Below, piece by piece: positions 1 to 9,831 of a DNA stretch of 37,777 bases. Source of the DNA: a virus; the IMG/VR virus record IMGVR_UViG_3300042890_001471, positions 1-37,777 of that record. The stretch is one strand, 5' to 3'. The notes beneath the pieces were generated by a model. That model made no database searches, was not told where the DNA came from, and was given only the letters and a program-made list of their open reading frames with translations. Numbering within the stretch: the stretch's first letter is position 1; every line of letters starts with the position of its first letter. Made by a program: the position numbers and the translations under genes.

Positions 1-3000
1 CCTGGTTCCATGGTTATACCGGGCAATATTAAATTTGACAAAAATGTTAATTATGTAAAGTTAGTATCTACATTTAACACAACTGATATTGATGTTGCTA
101 ATTATCTTGGTAGAGAGATGATTGGTCAAACATCTGGTGTTAGAGCAAAAGTAATTAATGTAGAACCTGCCACAGTAATCGACCCTCCTACCATCTTTGT
201 TAAGTATTTAGATTCTGGTACCAGTAGAACTGCTACTGCTTTTACTGCAGCAGAAGATATTGTAACTAGTGATACAGGGACTGCATATAGTGCTACTGTA
301 TCATCTACTGGTAAATGCCTGGGTGCAAGTATCAGTGATGGGGTGTATTTTGTAAAAGATAATTTTGTAAAAGTCTTTGCCAATAATATTATTCTTGACA
401 AATACGTATCTAACTCTAATTATAAAATTGGACTAGAGGTATCCGAAACTATTCAAAATAGTGAAGATGATGAGACTCTACTTGATCCCGCTATTAGTAC
501 ATTTAACTATTTTGCACCAGGTGCAGATAGATATAAAATAGAACTTATTTTAAATAAACGGGCTCTTTCCAATACGACAACGTCAGATAATTTTATTGAA
601 TTACTTAGAGTTGTAAACGGAACTACTGTTGAAATTGTAGATAAACCAGGCTATAATGTTCTGCAAGATGAATTAGCACGTCGTACTTATGATGAGTCGG
701 GTGACTATACCGTCAAGCCATTTAATCTTAAATTTATTGAGCACGCAAAAACTGTAGATAATCCAGACGGGTTTCTTAATGGTAATGAAGGTGCTAACGT
801 AAATCTTGCATTCGCTGTTTTGTCACCTGGTAAGAGTTACGTCAAAGGTTATGAAGTCGAAACTATATCTAATAGGTATCTGGCTTTTGCCAAACCTAGG
901 GATACAGCTAATGTCACAAATGCAGTAGTTAGAACACCTATAGGTAATTATGTTGAAGTAATTAACCCTTATTCAATTCCTAACTTTACATCTAATCTTA
1001 TTGATGTAAATCTTTATAATCAATATACTGCAACCCCGGGTTCGGCTGCAGGTGTATTGGTAGGTAATGCTAAAATCAGAGGCTTTGAATCTACAGCAAG
1101 TAATGCAATGTTATCAACATCAACGTTCAATGCGTTTTTGTTTGATGTTAATATGGCATCCGGTTATACATTTGAGCGCGATGTAAAGCAACTCTTTCAT
1201 GTGAGCGTATCTGATACTGGCTATGTGTCGACTGCATTCACCGCTAACGTTGTACCTTCTACTAATACGGTTATTACAGGTTCTGTAACTCTTACAAACG
1301 CTAGTACTTCTGTTACAGGTGTAAACTCTGTATTCACTACTGATCTTAAAGTAGGCGACTATGTTAAGTTTAGTTCTGATACTTCTAATTCTTATCGTAT
1401 TGCTTCAGTTACTACAAATAATGCTTTAACTATAGATAGAAATTATCCTTTAGCTAATGTATCTGGGGTAAATGCTACCCGTGATCAAGCAGTCCTTATT
1501 GATAATAGTCTTTCAACATATATCTTCCCAATGCCTAATAAAGTGATTAGGGAACTAAGTGACATTACAATTCGTACCAGAAGAGTGTTCTACGGTACAC
1601 TGTCTAGTGGTATTATTGCATGCTCTACCGCAGTAGGCTCTACGTTTGCCTCAAGAACCGATACTGATTACTTTGCCGTTGTTGTTAGTGGTGGTAACGC
1701 CGGTAAGATATATCGAATTGCATCAGGTAACTTCTCGTTTACAGATTCACCTGTAAATAGAAACATTAGTGTTAATTTAAGTAGCTATGGTTTGAATAAC
1801 GAAGACGTTTTAATTTATACAACTATTATTAAAACTAACCCTACTGCTAAAACAAAAACAACTACCGCCAGTTCAGTAAGTTATACTACTAGTACTGACT
1901 GCCAAGCTACAGTTGTTTCACTAGGTGTTGCAGACGTATATCAAGTAGCCAACGTTAAGATGTCAGCCAATGTATTTGGTACAGCATACAATGAAAGTAA
2001 TGCGTTTGATGTTTCTGATTACTATACATTAGAAACTGGACAGACACCAACGTATTATGGTATATCAAAGATTAAATTAAAGCCCGGTAAGCCTACTCCA
2101 ACGGGACCTATTCAAATTAATTATAACTATTATACCCATGGCGCTGGAGATTACTTCAGCGTTGAATCGTATCCTAGTTATGAAAATATTCCTGTATTTA
2201 ATGATAATGGTACCACATATGACTTAAGAGACTCTTTGGACTTGAGACCAAGAATTTCTAATGATGGTATTAACTTTAAAAATACTGGCGCAGTTAGAAA
2301 TGAATTTTTAGATTATGCTAATGATTTTTCTACTGACTACTCTTACTACCTACCAAGAATAGATAAAATTTATTTAACTGGTGATGGTAAAATTACATAT
2401 AGAGAAGGTAGCAGCAGTCTTGACCCTGTTGAGCCACAGGCACCGTCTGATGCAATGTCATTATATGTAATTGAACACCCTGCATACGGTTTTGATATTA
2501 ATAAAGACTCAACTTTTTATCCTGTAGATCAGAAACGCTACACGATGAAGGATATTGGTAAGTTAGAAAACCGTATTAAGAACTTAGAATACTATACCAC
2601 ACTTTCGTTACTTGAATTAGATACAGCTGTATTTTCAGTAAAAGATAGTTTTGGTTTAGATAGATTTAAAAACGGTTTTGTGGTTGAATCTTTCCGTGGT
2701 CATGGTATTGGAGATGTTAGAAATTTAGATTATAATATATCTATGGATTTTGAAAAAGGTGAATTAAGACCGGCTTTTATTCAAAATAATATTAAACTAA
2801 GTGAAGTTGAATTTTCTGAGTCAGCAAGACTGGCCCAGGGCTATGTTGTTAAAGACAATCGTATAGCCATGTTAAACTACAGTGATGAAGAGTATATTGT
2901 TAATAGTGTTTCTAGTAGTACCGAAAGTATTAACCCCTACGATAATTTTACATTTGCAGGCTCTTTATCTCTTTCACCTCCTGGCGATACCTGGTATGAT

Positions 3001-4410
3001 CAAACAACAAAACCATTGATTTATAGAGATGATAACGGTACATACGATACTCTTATTCCTGACTCCGTGGGTGAAGCAACTTACGGTTCTATTTGGAATT
3101 CTTGGAAACAAGTTTGGTATTCACCGACTAATACTGATAAAGTAAAAGCAATTGATGGTGGTGCTGTTATAACAGAAGCAAGCGTATCTGGTAGTTCAAC
3201 CAGTGTTGTGTTTCCATATGTAAGAGATATATCAATTACATTTACAGGTAATAAATTAAAACCTAATACTAAAATGTATGCATTTTTTAATGAGTACAAT
3301 GTTACTGATCTCTGCTACAGCTCTAATACTACTGCTAACGTTGTATCCTCATTTGGTTCAGGAGAAATGAATCAGACAAATATTATTACAGATCAAAAAG
3401 GTTCTGTAACCGGGGTGTTTAATTTTAGAGTTGCTGCCTCTGGTTTAAAAATACCAGCTGGTAGAATTAATTTTAGGTTAACTGACTCTGCCACTAATGG
3501 TTCAAATAAAGAATCCTTTGCTGACGCAATTTTTAATGCTAATGGTACACTCTCAAAAACTGAACCACCAAGAGTTACCTATACCCCATCTACTACTGCT
3601 ACGTATACCCCTTCTGCAGCTACTATCAGTGTAGTTGGTGGTACTATTGTTGCTGGTGGAGGAGATAACACCACCGTAGGGGAAACAGTTATATCTACAG
3701 GTACAGGTACTGTAGTCGTAGGCGGTAATACCGTAACAACGGATACAGGTACTGTAGTTGTTGTTCAAAATATTAGCTCCACAGTTACCACAACAACAAC
3801 AGGTTTTGCTGATCATGCAGCAGCTTTCTTGCAGGGTGTGAGTATAACGACTTTAAGTACTGAAGATAGAACAACTTATGAGAACTATTATAAAACCTCG
3901 CTAGCTAATTCAGGGGTTACTGAAGCTACATTCCAAACCCAATTAGCAACTGCTCCTCTTGCAGGTACAGGTTATAGATCTGGGGCCAATGACATTTACG
4001 CATTTGAATCTTCTGATACCGCAGCATATAAAACAGCTACTAATATTCTTGATGTAAGAAATCCAAACACTAATGACTTGTTTATTGCGGATGTAAAAAC
4101 TACCGTAGGAGACCCGTATTGGAATGCTGTTGTTATACCAGTATATGAAGGTACGAAAGCAGCTGTAGCGGATGCAGTTCATGAAAGTATTCATGGTGGT
4201 GCAACTCTTAATAAAGATATGCAGGATTTTTGGAATGTAGGAGTAGCGAATGGTTCTTTCCCTGTAACAGACGAAGGTATACAAAAAGCTATTGAAGCAT
4301 ATTCTGCAGCTATTACACTTGCAGTAATTGAAGCACCTGCATCAGCTAATTTTATTGCTGATGGTGCAAGTCGCGGGCTTCTAGGTAGTACAACAACTAT
4401 AACAGTTTAA
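1..4410 (+). CDS. DUF4815-type baseplate/tail virion protein, 5'-truncated, with HExxH C-terminal extension
   Basis: The reading frame is open from base 1 (Pro-Gly-Ser precede the first Met at 10), and DUF4815 proteins normally have an N-terminal region before the 'GSMVIPGNI' stretch, so the real start lies upstream of the window. Residues below count from the Met at 10. The DUF4815 core is clear around residues 665-755 (YYTLETGQ, LKPGKPTPTGP, HGAGDYFSVESYPSY, LRDSLDLRPR). A short helical stretch (KLENRIKNLEYYTTLSLLE) follows near 850. A low-complexity Thr/Val/Gly linker occupies about 1180-1265, then a roughly 200-residue extension that I do not recognise. The extension carries HESIH at 1391-1395 and DEG with Glu1422, a pattern compatible with a zinc peptidase. 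In T4-like marine phages this family is a large virion protein of the baseplate/tail region; its exact position in the particle is unknown. The core assignment is firm; the peptidase idea is inference. Confidence 0.85.
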   Translation, partial: PGSMVIPGNIKFDKNVNYVKLVSTFNTTDIDVANYLGREMIGQTSGVRAKVINVEPATVIDPPTIFVKYLDSGTSRTATAFTAAEDIVTSDTGTAYSATVSSTGKCLGASISDGVYFVKDNFVKVFANNIILDKYVSNSNYKIGLEVSETIQNSEDDETLLDPAISTFNYFAPGADRYKIELILNKRALSNTTTSDNFIELLRVVNGTTVEIVDKPGYNVLQDELARRTYDESGDYTVKPFNLKFIEHAKTVDNPDGFLNGNEGANVNLAFAVLSPGKSYVKGYEVETISNRYLAFAKPRDTANVTNAVVRTPIGNYVEVINPYSIPNFTSNLIDVNLYNQYTATPGSAAGVLVGNAKIRGFESTASNAMLSTSTFNAFLFDVNMASGYTFERDVKQLFHVSVSDTGYVSTAFTANVVPSTNTVITGSVTLTNASTSVTGVNSVFTTDLKVGDYVKFSSDTSNSYRIASVTTNNALTIDRNYPLANVSGVNATRDQAVLIDNSLSTYIFPMPNKVIRELSDITIRTRRVFYGTLSSGIIACSTAVGSTFASRTDTDYFAVVVSGGNAGKIYRIASGNFSFTDSPVNRNISVNLSSYGLNNEDVLIYTTIIKTNPTAKTKTTTASSVSYTTSTDCQATVVSLGVADVYQVANVKMSANVFGTAYNESNAFDVSDYYTLETGQTPTYYGISKIKLKPGKPTPTGPIQINYNYYTHGAGDYFSVESYPSYENIPVFNDNGTTYDLRDSLDLRPRISNDGINFKNTGAVRNEFLDYANDFSTDYSYYLPRIDKIYLTGDGKITYREGSSSLDPVEPQAPSDAMSLYVIEHPAYGFDINKDSTFYPVDQKRYTMKDIGKLENRIKNLEYYTTLSLLELDTAVFSVKDSFGLDRFKNGFVVESFRGHGIGDVRNLDYNISMDFEKGELRPAFIQNNIKLSEVEFSESARLAQGYVVKDNRIAMLNYSDEEYIVNSVSSSTESINPYDNFTFAGSLSLSPPGDTWYDQTTKPLIYRDDNGTYDTLIPDSVGEATYGSIWNSWKQVWYSPTNTDKVKAIDGGAVITEASVSGSSTSVVFPYVRDISITFTGNKLKPNTKMYAFFNEYNVTDLCYSSNTTANVVSSFGSGEMNQTNIITDQKGSVTGVFNFRVAASGLKIPAGRINFRLTDSATNGSNKESFADAIFNANGTLSKTEPPRVTYTPSTTATYTPSAATISVVGGTIVAGGGDNTTVGETVISTGTGTVVVGGNTVTTDTGTVVVVQNISSTVTTTTTGFADHAAAFLQGVSITTLSTEDRTTYENYYKTSLANSGVTEATFQTQLATAPLAGTGYRSGANDIYAFESSDTAAYKTATNILDVRNPNTNDLFIADVKTTVGDPYWNAVVIPVYEGTKAAVADAVHESIHGGATLNKDMQDFWNVGVANGSFPVTDEGIQKAIEAYSAAITLAVIEAPASANFIADGASRGLLGSTTTITV

Positions 4411-4423
4411 GGCTGATTAATAA

Positions 4424-6262
4424 ATGGCAACAAGTTTAAATGGTGATAGCGGAATAGGCCTGAGCGGGTACACGGATACCCTGGCCCAGTCTTTCTTTGT
4501 TGATAGAAATCTTTTATTGACTAAAGTAGATTTATATTTTAGCGATAAAGACTCTCAACTTCCGGTTGAATTGTCGATAAGAAAAGTAGAAAATGATAGA
4601 CCAAGCGCAAATGTCATTACTAATTCTGTAGTAGTGGTTGATGCCAGTAGTATTGTAACTTCGGCGAATGCTAACATTGCAACTTCTTTTACATTTCCTG
4701 TACCGGTTAGATTAGATTCCGGTCAGTATTGTTTTGCGTTGTCATCTGACACAAAGAAACATCGAGTTTATGTTGGCCAAATAGGCGGTGAAGATACGGC
4801 TACTGGTTCTACTATCTCCAAAAACCCTTATAATGGGGTCATGTTTATGTCTACCAATGGAGTAAACTGGTCCATTGATCAGACCAGAGACATTAAATTT
4901 AAATTGTATAGAGCTAACGTAACAACATCTACTGCAACTGTAGATTTCGTTATGGCAAAGAATACATTATCGACACCTTTTATTACGGTGCTTGAAAATG
5001 ACCCTTTTCAGTCTTTCAACAGAGTATCTACGGTTAGAGTTAATCACAAGAAGCACGGGTTTCCCTCTGGCGCATATGTAAAGTTTAACGGCCTTACAGG
5101 TGAATTTAATTACACCACTAATGCTACATCTAATGTAGTTACCTTTAATAGTATCCCGGTTACATTGCTGGCAAATACATACTTACAAGTTAGTAATATT
5201 ACCTTAGACAGCTATACAGTTGACGTTAATGCAAATGCTATGGTACTGGCTAATGTCACCGGTGGTCGTTTTGGTAGATCAGGTATCACTACTACAACCT
5301 TATTGCCTTTTGCTGCTGTTTATCCATCTGTTGGTACTGAGACGCCTCCTAGAACTAATATTGGTTATAAATTAAAGACAACTGATAGTAGCTTTACCGT
5401 GAGTAATTTTGAAGATATCAGTACCGACACTAAAGAGTTTTCTGATACTAGAATTCTTGTTGACACAAAGAATAGAAACACATCGATGAGTGGGGCGGAA
5501 AGCTTTACTTACCGGGTTACCTTAGCATCAAGTGACCCTTACGTGTCCCCTATGGTTGATACCTCATTTGCAAGTGCAGTGTTTGTAACACCAGACATTA
5601 ATTCACCTTCTTCTGCAGACAACTTAAATGTAGATTTAGTTACTATAGCAAGTGCGAATACTAGTATCTCTTTCTCTGCAACCGGTAATGTATCCATTGG
5701 CGGTTCCTTAGAACAGGCTAATGTTAAGACAATGGCGCCGGGGGCTTTTGTTACTATTACAAATGCTGGTGATCCAACAAATAATGGTACATTCAGGTTA
5801 ACTGCGGTATCTAACGATGGTAAGTTTTTTAATATACCATCTGCAAACGTAGAACCTCAGGGTAATGCAATTACTATAGTATACAGACCCAGGTATATTT
5901 CTGATGAAGCTGCTTCCGGAAGTAGCACGCATGCTAACTACGTAACTAGAAAAATTGAACTAGCAACCCCTGCTACCGGTCTTTTGGTACGCTTTGCTGT
6001 CAGCAAACCTTCTGGTTCTGATATTGAAGTATATTATAAACTACAGAGCGGCAATGAGGCGGCAGGATTTGATTCTAAAGAATATACCCAAGTATCTTTA
6101 GGCACTATTACAAATACTGTAGACGGTCAGTTTGTAGATATTGAAAAGTTTGTTGATAGTCTTTCATCCTTTAATGCTTTCGTACTTAAATTCGTACTTA
6201 AATCTACCAGTATTGCCGCTTACCCTAAGATTAAAGACTTAAGAATTATTGCTTTAGAATGA
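4424..6262 (+). CDS. Baseplate/tail virion protein accompanying the DUF4815 protein
   Basis: This 612-residue protein lies 13 bp after the DUF4815 gene. Its N-terminal part (residues 15-165: 'LAQSFFVDRNLLLTKVDLYF', 'PVELSIRKVENDRPS', 'DIKFKLYRANV') resembles a segment that, as I recall, follows the DUF4815 core in related phages, so the two genes may be a split version of one longer architecture. The middle and C-terminal parts are beta-rich and Thr/Ser/Asn-rich with no catalytic motif visible; the C-terminus (about 490-612) looks like a jelly-roll or adhesin-type domain. There is no signal peptide or membrane segment. It ends in an ATGA overlap with the next small gene, which suggests translational coupling. 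Role: structural component of the baseplate or tail-fibre attachment, by family and context. Confidence 0.7.
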   Translation: MATSLNGDSGIGLSGYTDTLAQSFFVDRNLLLTKVDLYFSDKDSQLPVELSIRKVENDRPSANVITNSVVVVDASSIVTSANANIATSFTFPVPVRLDSGQYCFALSSDTKKHRVYVGQIGGEDTATGSTISKNPYNGVMFMSTNGVNWSIDQTRDIKFKLYRANVTTSTATVDFVMAKNTLSTPFITVLENDPFQSFNRVSTVRVNHKKHGFPSGAYVKFNGLTGEFNYTTNATSNVVTFNSIPVTLLANTYLQVSNITLDSYTVDVNANAMVLANVTGGRFGRSGITTTTLLPFAAVYPSVGTETPPRTNIGYKLKTTDSSFTVSNFEDISTDTKEFSDTRILVDTKNRNTSMSGAESFTYRVTLASSDPYVSPMVDTSFASAVFVTPDINSPSSADNLNVDLVTIASANTSISFSATGNVSIGGSLEQANVKTMAPGAFVTITNAGDPTNNGTFRLTAVSNDGKFFNIPSANVEPQGNAITIVYRPRYISDEAASGSSTHANYVTRKIELATPATGLLVRFAVSKPSGSDIEVYYKLQSGNEAAGFDSKEYTQVSLGTITNTVDGQFVDIEKFVDSLSSFNAFVLKFVLKSTSIAAYPKIKDLRIIALE

Positions 6263-6501
6263 TTAAACAAGTATTAAAAGTTAAGGATCACCCTACTCTG
6301 TACAGAGATCCTAATTCTAAAGCTATATTAGTGGTAGATCAAGTATCTAGACAGAATTATATTAACCAGAGAACATTGGCTCAAAAGACAGCTAATTCTA
6401 CTGAAAGTTTAGAAAAAGAAATGTCTAGTATGAAGCAAGAACTTGGTGAACTTAAAGATATGCTTCGTACTTTAATCAGTCAATCTAAGACAGATAAATA
6501 A
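6259..6501 (+). CDS. Small coiled-coil virion-associated protein
   Basis: An 80-residue protein whose ATG overlaps the stop of the preceding gene (ATGA). Residues 1-35 form a compact head (KDHPTLYRDPNSKAILVVD). Residues 40-75 are a charged heptad-like helix (SLEKEMSSMKQELGELKDML) that should form a coiled coil. Small proteins of this shape sit after the baseplate genes in other marine T4-like phages, but the function is unknown. A trimeric coiled-coil linker or a fibre attachment factor would fit. The first late promoter-like site of the window overlaps its last codons. Confidence 0.65.
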   Translation: MIKQVLKVKDHPTLYRDPNSKAILVVDQVSRQNYINQRTLAQKTANSTESLEKEMSSMKQELGELKDMLRTLISQSKTDK

Positions 6502-6512
6502 ACAATAAATAT
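6493..6512 (+). promoter_or_regulatory. Late promoter-like pair before the 362-aa fibre gene
   Basis: GATAAATA (6493-6500) and ATAAATAT (6505-6512) lie 26-46 bp before the ATG at 6539. Each is close to the T4 late -10 consensus TATAAATA, and neither is perfect. One or both may drive the fibre gene. Confidence 0.5.
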
Positions 6513-6538
6513 TCAAAAGAATACTGTAAGGTAATTAC

Positions 6539-7627
6539 ATGGCAACGATACTCTTAAGAACCGCTAATTCGATTTCTCATACCGGGGCTACCGTAAAAGG
6601 CACGCCTCTGACTAATTCGGAAGTGGATAATAACTTTTCTAACATTAATATTACGTTAGGAGTTCTGTCTAATTTAAGTACGACAGCCAATGCTAATCTG
6701 GTGTCTGCAATTAACTCAATTACATATGCAGTTGGTTCCAGCGGTAATGTATTGACCAGTAATGGTAATGTGTGGGCGAGTACATCGTTGCCTGCCAGCG
6801 GTCTTTCATATGTTGCTAAGTCTGCCAATTACACAATTAATAATAACGAAGGTGTTCTAGCTAATACTGCTACTGGTGCATTTACTATCACCCTTCCTAT
6901 CTCACCTGCAGTTGGTAACCAGGTTGTAGTTGCTGATGCTGGTGGTGATTTTGGTGCTAATGCTCTGACTATTGGCCGAAACGGTTCTACTATTGCCAAT
7001 GTAGCGGAAGATTTAATTTGCGACATTAATGATATCAGCGTACAGTTAGTGTATTCAGGTAACACGTGGGAAGTATATACCCAGCTTGGTGGTAACGGCG
7101 GTACTGCAGTTACGTTAACCGGTACTCAGACTTTAACTAATAAGACTTTAACAAGCCCTACTTTAACGACACCAGCTTTAGGTACCCCGTCTGCTATTGT
7201 TTTAACAAACGCTACGGGTACATTAAGTAATATTACTTTAGTAGCACCAGCACTTGGAATTCCGGCTTCTGGCAACCTTATTTCTTGTACAGCTGATGGT
7301 ACCAACCCTGTCGGATACAAAAATATACCGGCTTCTAGTACTATAACCTCTGTATACAATCCAGTCGCAAGTGACGCAGGTAAAATTCTTATTCTAGGTT
7401 CTGGAGGAAACATTTCCCTTACAGCAAGTGTTTTTGCTGCTGGAGACGCATTCTCAATATTTAATAATACTGCTAACACAATTACATGTAATGTCGAGGC
7501 AATTACAACCGTATATAAGAGTGGGTTTGATACCGATGTAAGCACATTCGACCTTTCTACCCGTGGGATTGCAACCATTGTGTTTATTACTTCTACAGTT
7601 GCATTAGTATCTGGTAGCATAACATAA
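6539..7627 (+). CDS. Tail-fibre-like protein, 362 aa
   Basis: The N-terminus has a 'PLTNSEVDNNFSNIN' segment typical of phage fibre attachment regions. Residues 90-185 form a beta-rich domain ('YTINNNEGVLANTATGAFTITLP', split by Gly/Asn turns). A shaft motif follows around 200-235 (TQTLTNKTLTSPTL, ALGTPSAIVLTNATGTLSN), which recurs in the 1204-aa fibre. The C-terminal 120 residues (GYKNIP, SDAGKILIL) resemble the body of the next gene product (GFRNVP, DAGKVIF), so the neighbours share a C-terminal module. There are no catalytic motifs. A structural/adhesin role is inferred from composition and neighbourhood. Confidence 0.75.
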   Translation: MATILLRTANSISHTGATVKGTPLTNSEVDNNFSNINITLGVLSNLSTTANANLVSAINSITYAVGSSGNVLTSNGNVWASTSLPASGLSYVAKSANYTINNNEGVLANTATGAFTITLPISPAVGNQVVVADAGGDFGANALTIGRNGSTIANVAEDLICDINDISVQLVYSGNTWEVYTQLGGNGGTAVTLTGTQTLTNKTLTSPTLTTPALGTPSAIVLTNATGTLSNITLVAPALGIPASGNLISCTADGTNPVGYKNIPASSTITSVYNPVASDAGKILILGSGGNISLTASVFAAGDAFSIFNNTANTITCNVEAITTVYKSGFDTDVSTFDLSTRGIATIVFITSTVALVSGSIT

Positions 7628-7630
7628 ATA
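7623..7630 (+). promoter_or_regulatory. Late promoter-like CATAAATA
   Basis: CATAAATA differs from the T4 late consensus TATAAATA by one base. It overlaps the stop codon of the upstream fibre gene and lies 36 bp before the ATG at 7667, which has its own purine-rich Shine-Dalgarno (AAAAAGGAACGAAG). Confidence 0.5.
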
Positions 7631-7666
7631 ATAATGCCGAGTTAACAAAAATAAAAAGGAACGAAG

Positions 7667-8098
7667 ATGGCAATTAAAGTAAGCGGAACAACCGTTATTG
7701 ATGATTCAAGGAACTTGACATCAGTAACAATGGGTACAAGTACCACAGTTGATGGTACAGATGCAGTTGGATTTAGAAACGTACCTCAAAACAGCCAATC
7801 GGCTGCCTACACCACAGTTTTAGCAGATGCCGGGAAAGTTATTTTTCACCCGGCATCTGACGCTAATGCAAGAACATTTACAATTGCGGCAAATGCATCG
7901 GTTGCATACCCAATTGGTACTGTGATTGCATTTGCAAATATGACATCCCAGGTAGTAACAATTGCTATTACCTCTGATACAATGTATCTTGGTGGCCAGG
8001 GTACCACAGGAAGTAGATCGCTTGCTCAATACGGTCTTGCAAACGCACTTAAAATAACATCCACCTCATGGATTATTACTGGTACAGGATTGACCTAA
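7667..8098 (+). CDS. Short tail-fibre module protein (TTVIDDxRN N-terminus)
   Basis: A 143-residue protein with the N-terminal motif IKVSGTTVIDDSRNLT, also found at the start of the 69-aa protein at 21035 (IKINNTTVIDDTRNIT). The motif is therefore probably a docking or trimer-initiation module. The rest (GFRNVPQ, DAGKVIFHP, GTVIAFANM, GGQGTTGSRSLAQYG, ending in GTGLT) is a compact beta domain resembling the C-terminus of the preceding fibre. A good Shine-Dalgarno and a late promoter-like site precede it. The next gene starts 2 bp after its stop. Confidence 0.7.
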   Translation: MAIKVSGTTVIDDSRNLTSVTMGTSTTVDGTDAVGFRNVPQNSQSAAYTTVLADAGKVIFHPASDANARTFTIAANASVAYPIGTVIAFANMTSQVVTIAITSDTMYLGGQGTTGSRSLAQYGLANALKITSTSWIITGTGLT

Positions 8099-8099
8099 T

Positions 8100-9770
8100 A
8101 TGTCAGGAATATTATCAATGATTGCAGGGGGCACGTACAGTTCGGCCCCAGTTAACACGGTAGCACCAGTTGTATCTGGTACTGCAACAAGGGGTCAGAC
8201 TTTGTCCTCTACTACTGGTACCTGGACAGGTAAGCCAGATCCCACATTTGCATATCAATGGCAGCGGGCAGGGTCTAATATTGGCGGTGCAACATCCAGT
8301 ACATACGTATTAGTATCTGCAGACGTTGGAAATGCAATTCGATGTGTGGTAACTGCCACCAACGTTGTAGCGGCTGTCTCTGCTAACTCAAATGCCACAG
8401 CTGCAGTAGCAGGCCTTGTTGCAGGAGCACCAACTATTGGTACAGCAACTGCTGTAACTGCAACATCAGCTACTGTAGATTTTACTGCACCTGCAGACAA
8501 TGGTGGTTTAACTATTACAAGCTACACTGCTACCTCTTCACCTAGTGGTATTACTGGTACATTAAGTCAATCAGGGTCAGGAACTATTACAGTATCTGGT
8601 TTGGCAACTGATACTGCTTATACATTTACTGTAACAGCTACCAATTCTGCAGGCACCAGCGCTGCCAGCGCTTCAAGTAACAGTGTAACACCTATTGTAT
8701 CAGGTGCTCTCTGGTCATGGGGAAGAAACGTTCATGGTCAACTTGGTAATAATACTTCAACCTACTTTGGCTTTACAACTGGCACCTCTAGCCCCATACA
8801 AGTTGGCTCTGACACGAATTGGAAATCTGCAAAAGCAGGTAGATACAGCAGCTTTGCTGTCAGAACCACTGGAACTTTGTGGTCATGGGGTCAAAATGAA
8901 TATGGAAAGTTGGGCTTAAATATTCCATCTGCGGACAGAAGAAGTAGCCCAACACAAGTTGGTGGTGATACAAACTGGTTAAGAGTAACAGGGTTTTACA
9001 GCGGTCTTGCTCATAAAACCAATGGAACTTTGTGGTCATTAGGAGGATTCAATGGTAGTGGTCAATTAGGTGATGGAACTTATACAAGTAGATCTTCTCC
9101 GGTGCAAATTGGTTCTGATACTGATTGGGCAACTTCAGATGGCGGTTTTTATAATATGGGTGCTATTAAGACCGGTGGAACATTATATACCTGGGGTCAA
9201 GGTAGTTTTGGCGGACAGGGAAGAGGGGGCAGCAATGATACATCAAACACCCCATTACAAGTTGGGGCATTAACCAATTGGAAAAATGTAGCGGCTGGTA
9301 CATATTGGATGGCTGCTGTTAAAACTGACGGTACTTTGTGGGCATGGGGTAGAAATAATAAATACCAAGTAGCAGGTATTGGGAATGCATCTTTACATAG
9401 ATCAAGCCCGGTACAAATTGGTTCAGATACCAATTGGCTTAAAGTCGCTGCTGGCTATAATAGTCATTTGGCAATTAAAACTAATGGAACATTGTGGATT
9501 ACCGGTGAGTACGATGCTGCACCAAAACAAATTGGTGCTTTAACTAACTGGACGCATGCTGAGCCTACGAAAAATGGCGCTGCAAGATGGAACATTGGAC
9601 GCACTTCCAGTGGTAACTTATATGGGTGGGGAAGTAATACACACGGTCAACTTGGTCTTAATAATGCAACCTATATAGGTCAGTCTGACCCAACAGTTGT
9701 TGGAAGTGATACCAATTGGACAAACCTAACAACCCCTGGCGCACAACATACAGTGGCTATTCGTACTTAA
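8100..9770 (+). CDS. Ig-like / fibronectin III / RCC1 seven-bladed propeller adhesin
   Basis: A 556-residue three-part protein. Residues about 10-104 are a bacterial Ig-like domain (TGTWTGKP, YQWQRAGSNIGGATSSTYVL, RCVVTATN). Residues about 105-200 are a fibronectin type III domain (APTIGTATAVTATSATVDF, TAYTFTVTATNSAGTS). Residues 201-556 contain exactly seven RCC1 repeats, each with a 'LWSWG' strand and an 'SSPVQIGSDTNW' strand. The last blade ends in HTVAIRT and the first begins at GALWSWG, so one blade is completed by both termini, the closure typical of beta-propellers. Ig-like and FN3 domains are common carbohydrate- or surface-binding decorations of phage particles. Role: probable receptor-binding or surface-decorating virion protein. 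A terminator follows. Confidence 0.8.
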   Translation: MSGILSMIAGGTYSSAPVNTVAPVVSGTATRGQTLSSTTGTWTGKPDPTFAYQWQRAGSNIGGATSSTYVLVSADVGNAIRCVVTATNVVAAVSANSNATAAVAGLVAGAPTIGTATAVTATSATVDFTAPADNGGLTITSYTATSSPSGITGTLSQSGSGTITVSGLATDTAYTFTVTATNSAGTSAASASSNSVTPIVSGALWSWGRNVHGQLGNNTSTYFGFTTGTSSPIQVGSDTNWKSAKAGRYSSFAVRTTGTLWSWGQNEYGKLGLNIPSADRRSSPTQVGGDTNWLRVTGFYSGLAHKTNGTLWSLGGFNGSGQLGDGTYTSRSSPVQIGSDTDWATSDGGFYNMGAIKTGGTLYTWGQGSFGGQGRGGSNDTSNTPLQVGALTNWKNVAAGTYWMAAVKTDGTLWAWGRNNKYQVAGIGNASLHRSSPVQIGSDTNWLKVAAGYNSHLAIKTNGTLWITGEYDAAPKQIGALTNWTHAEPTKNGAARWNIGRTSSGNLYGWGSNTHGQLGLNNATYIGQSDPTVVGSDTNWTNLTTPGAQHTVAIRT

Positions 9771-9807
9771 AATACATAAACTTAAGTAATATTATCTACA
9801 CGATACC

Positions 9808-9831
9808 AAAGGGCCTTAGGGCCCTTTTTTT
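9808..9831 (+). terminator. Rho-independent terminator (copy 1 of a terminator-promoter cassette)
   Basis: The arms AAAGGGCC (9808-9815) and GGCCCTTT (9820-9827) form an 8-bp stem with a TTAG loop, followed by more T residues. It ends the transcript of the Ig/FN3/RCC1 gene. The T tract runs directly into TATAAATA. A near copy with a compensated base pair occurs at 33096. Confidence 0.85.
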
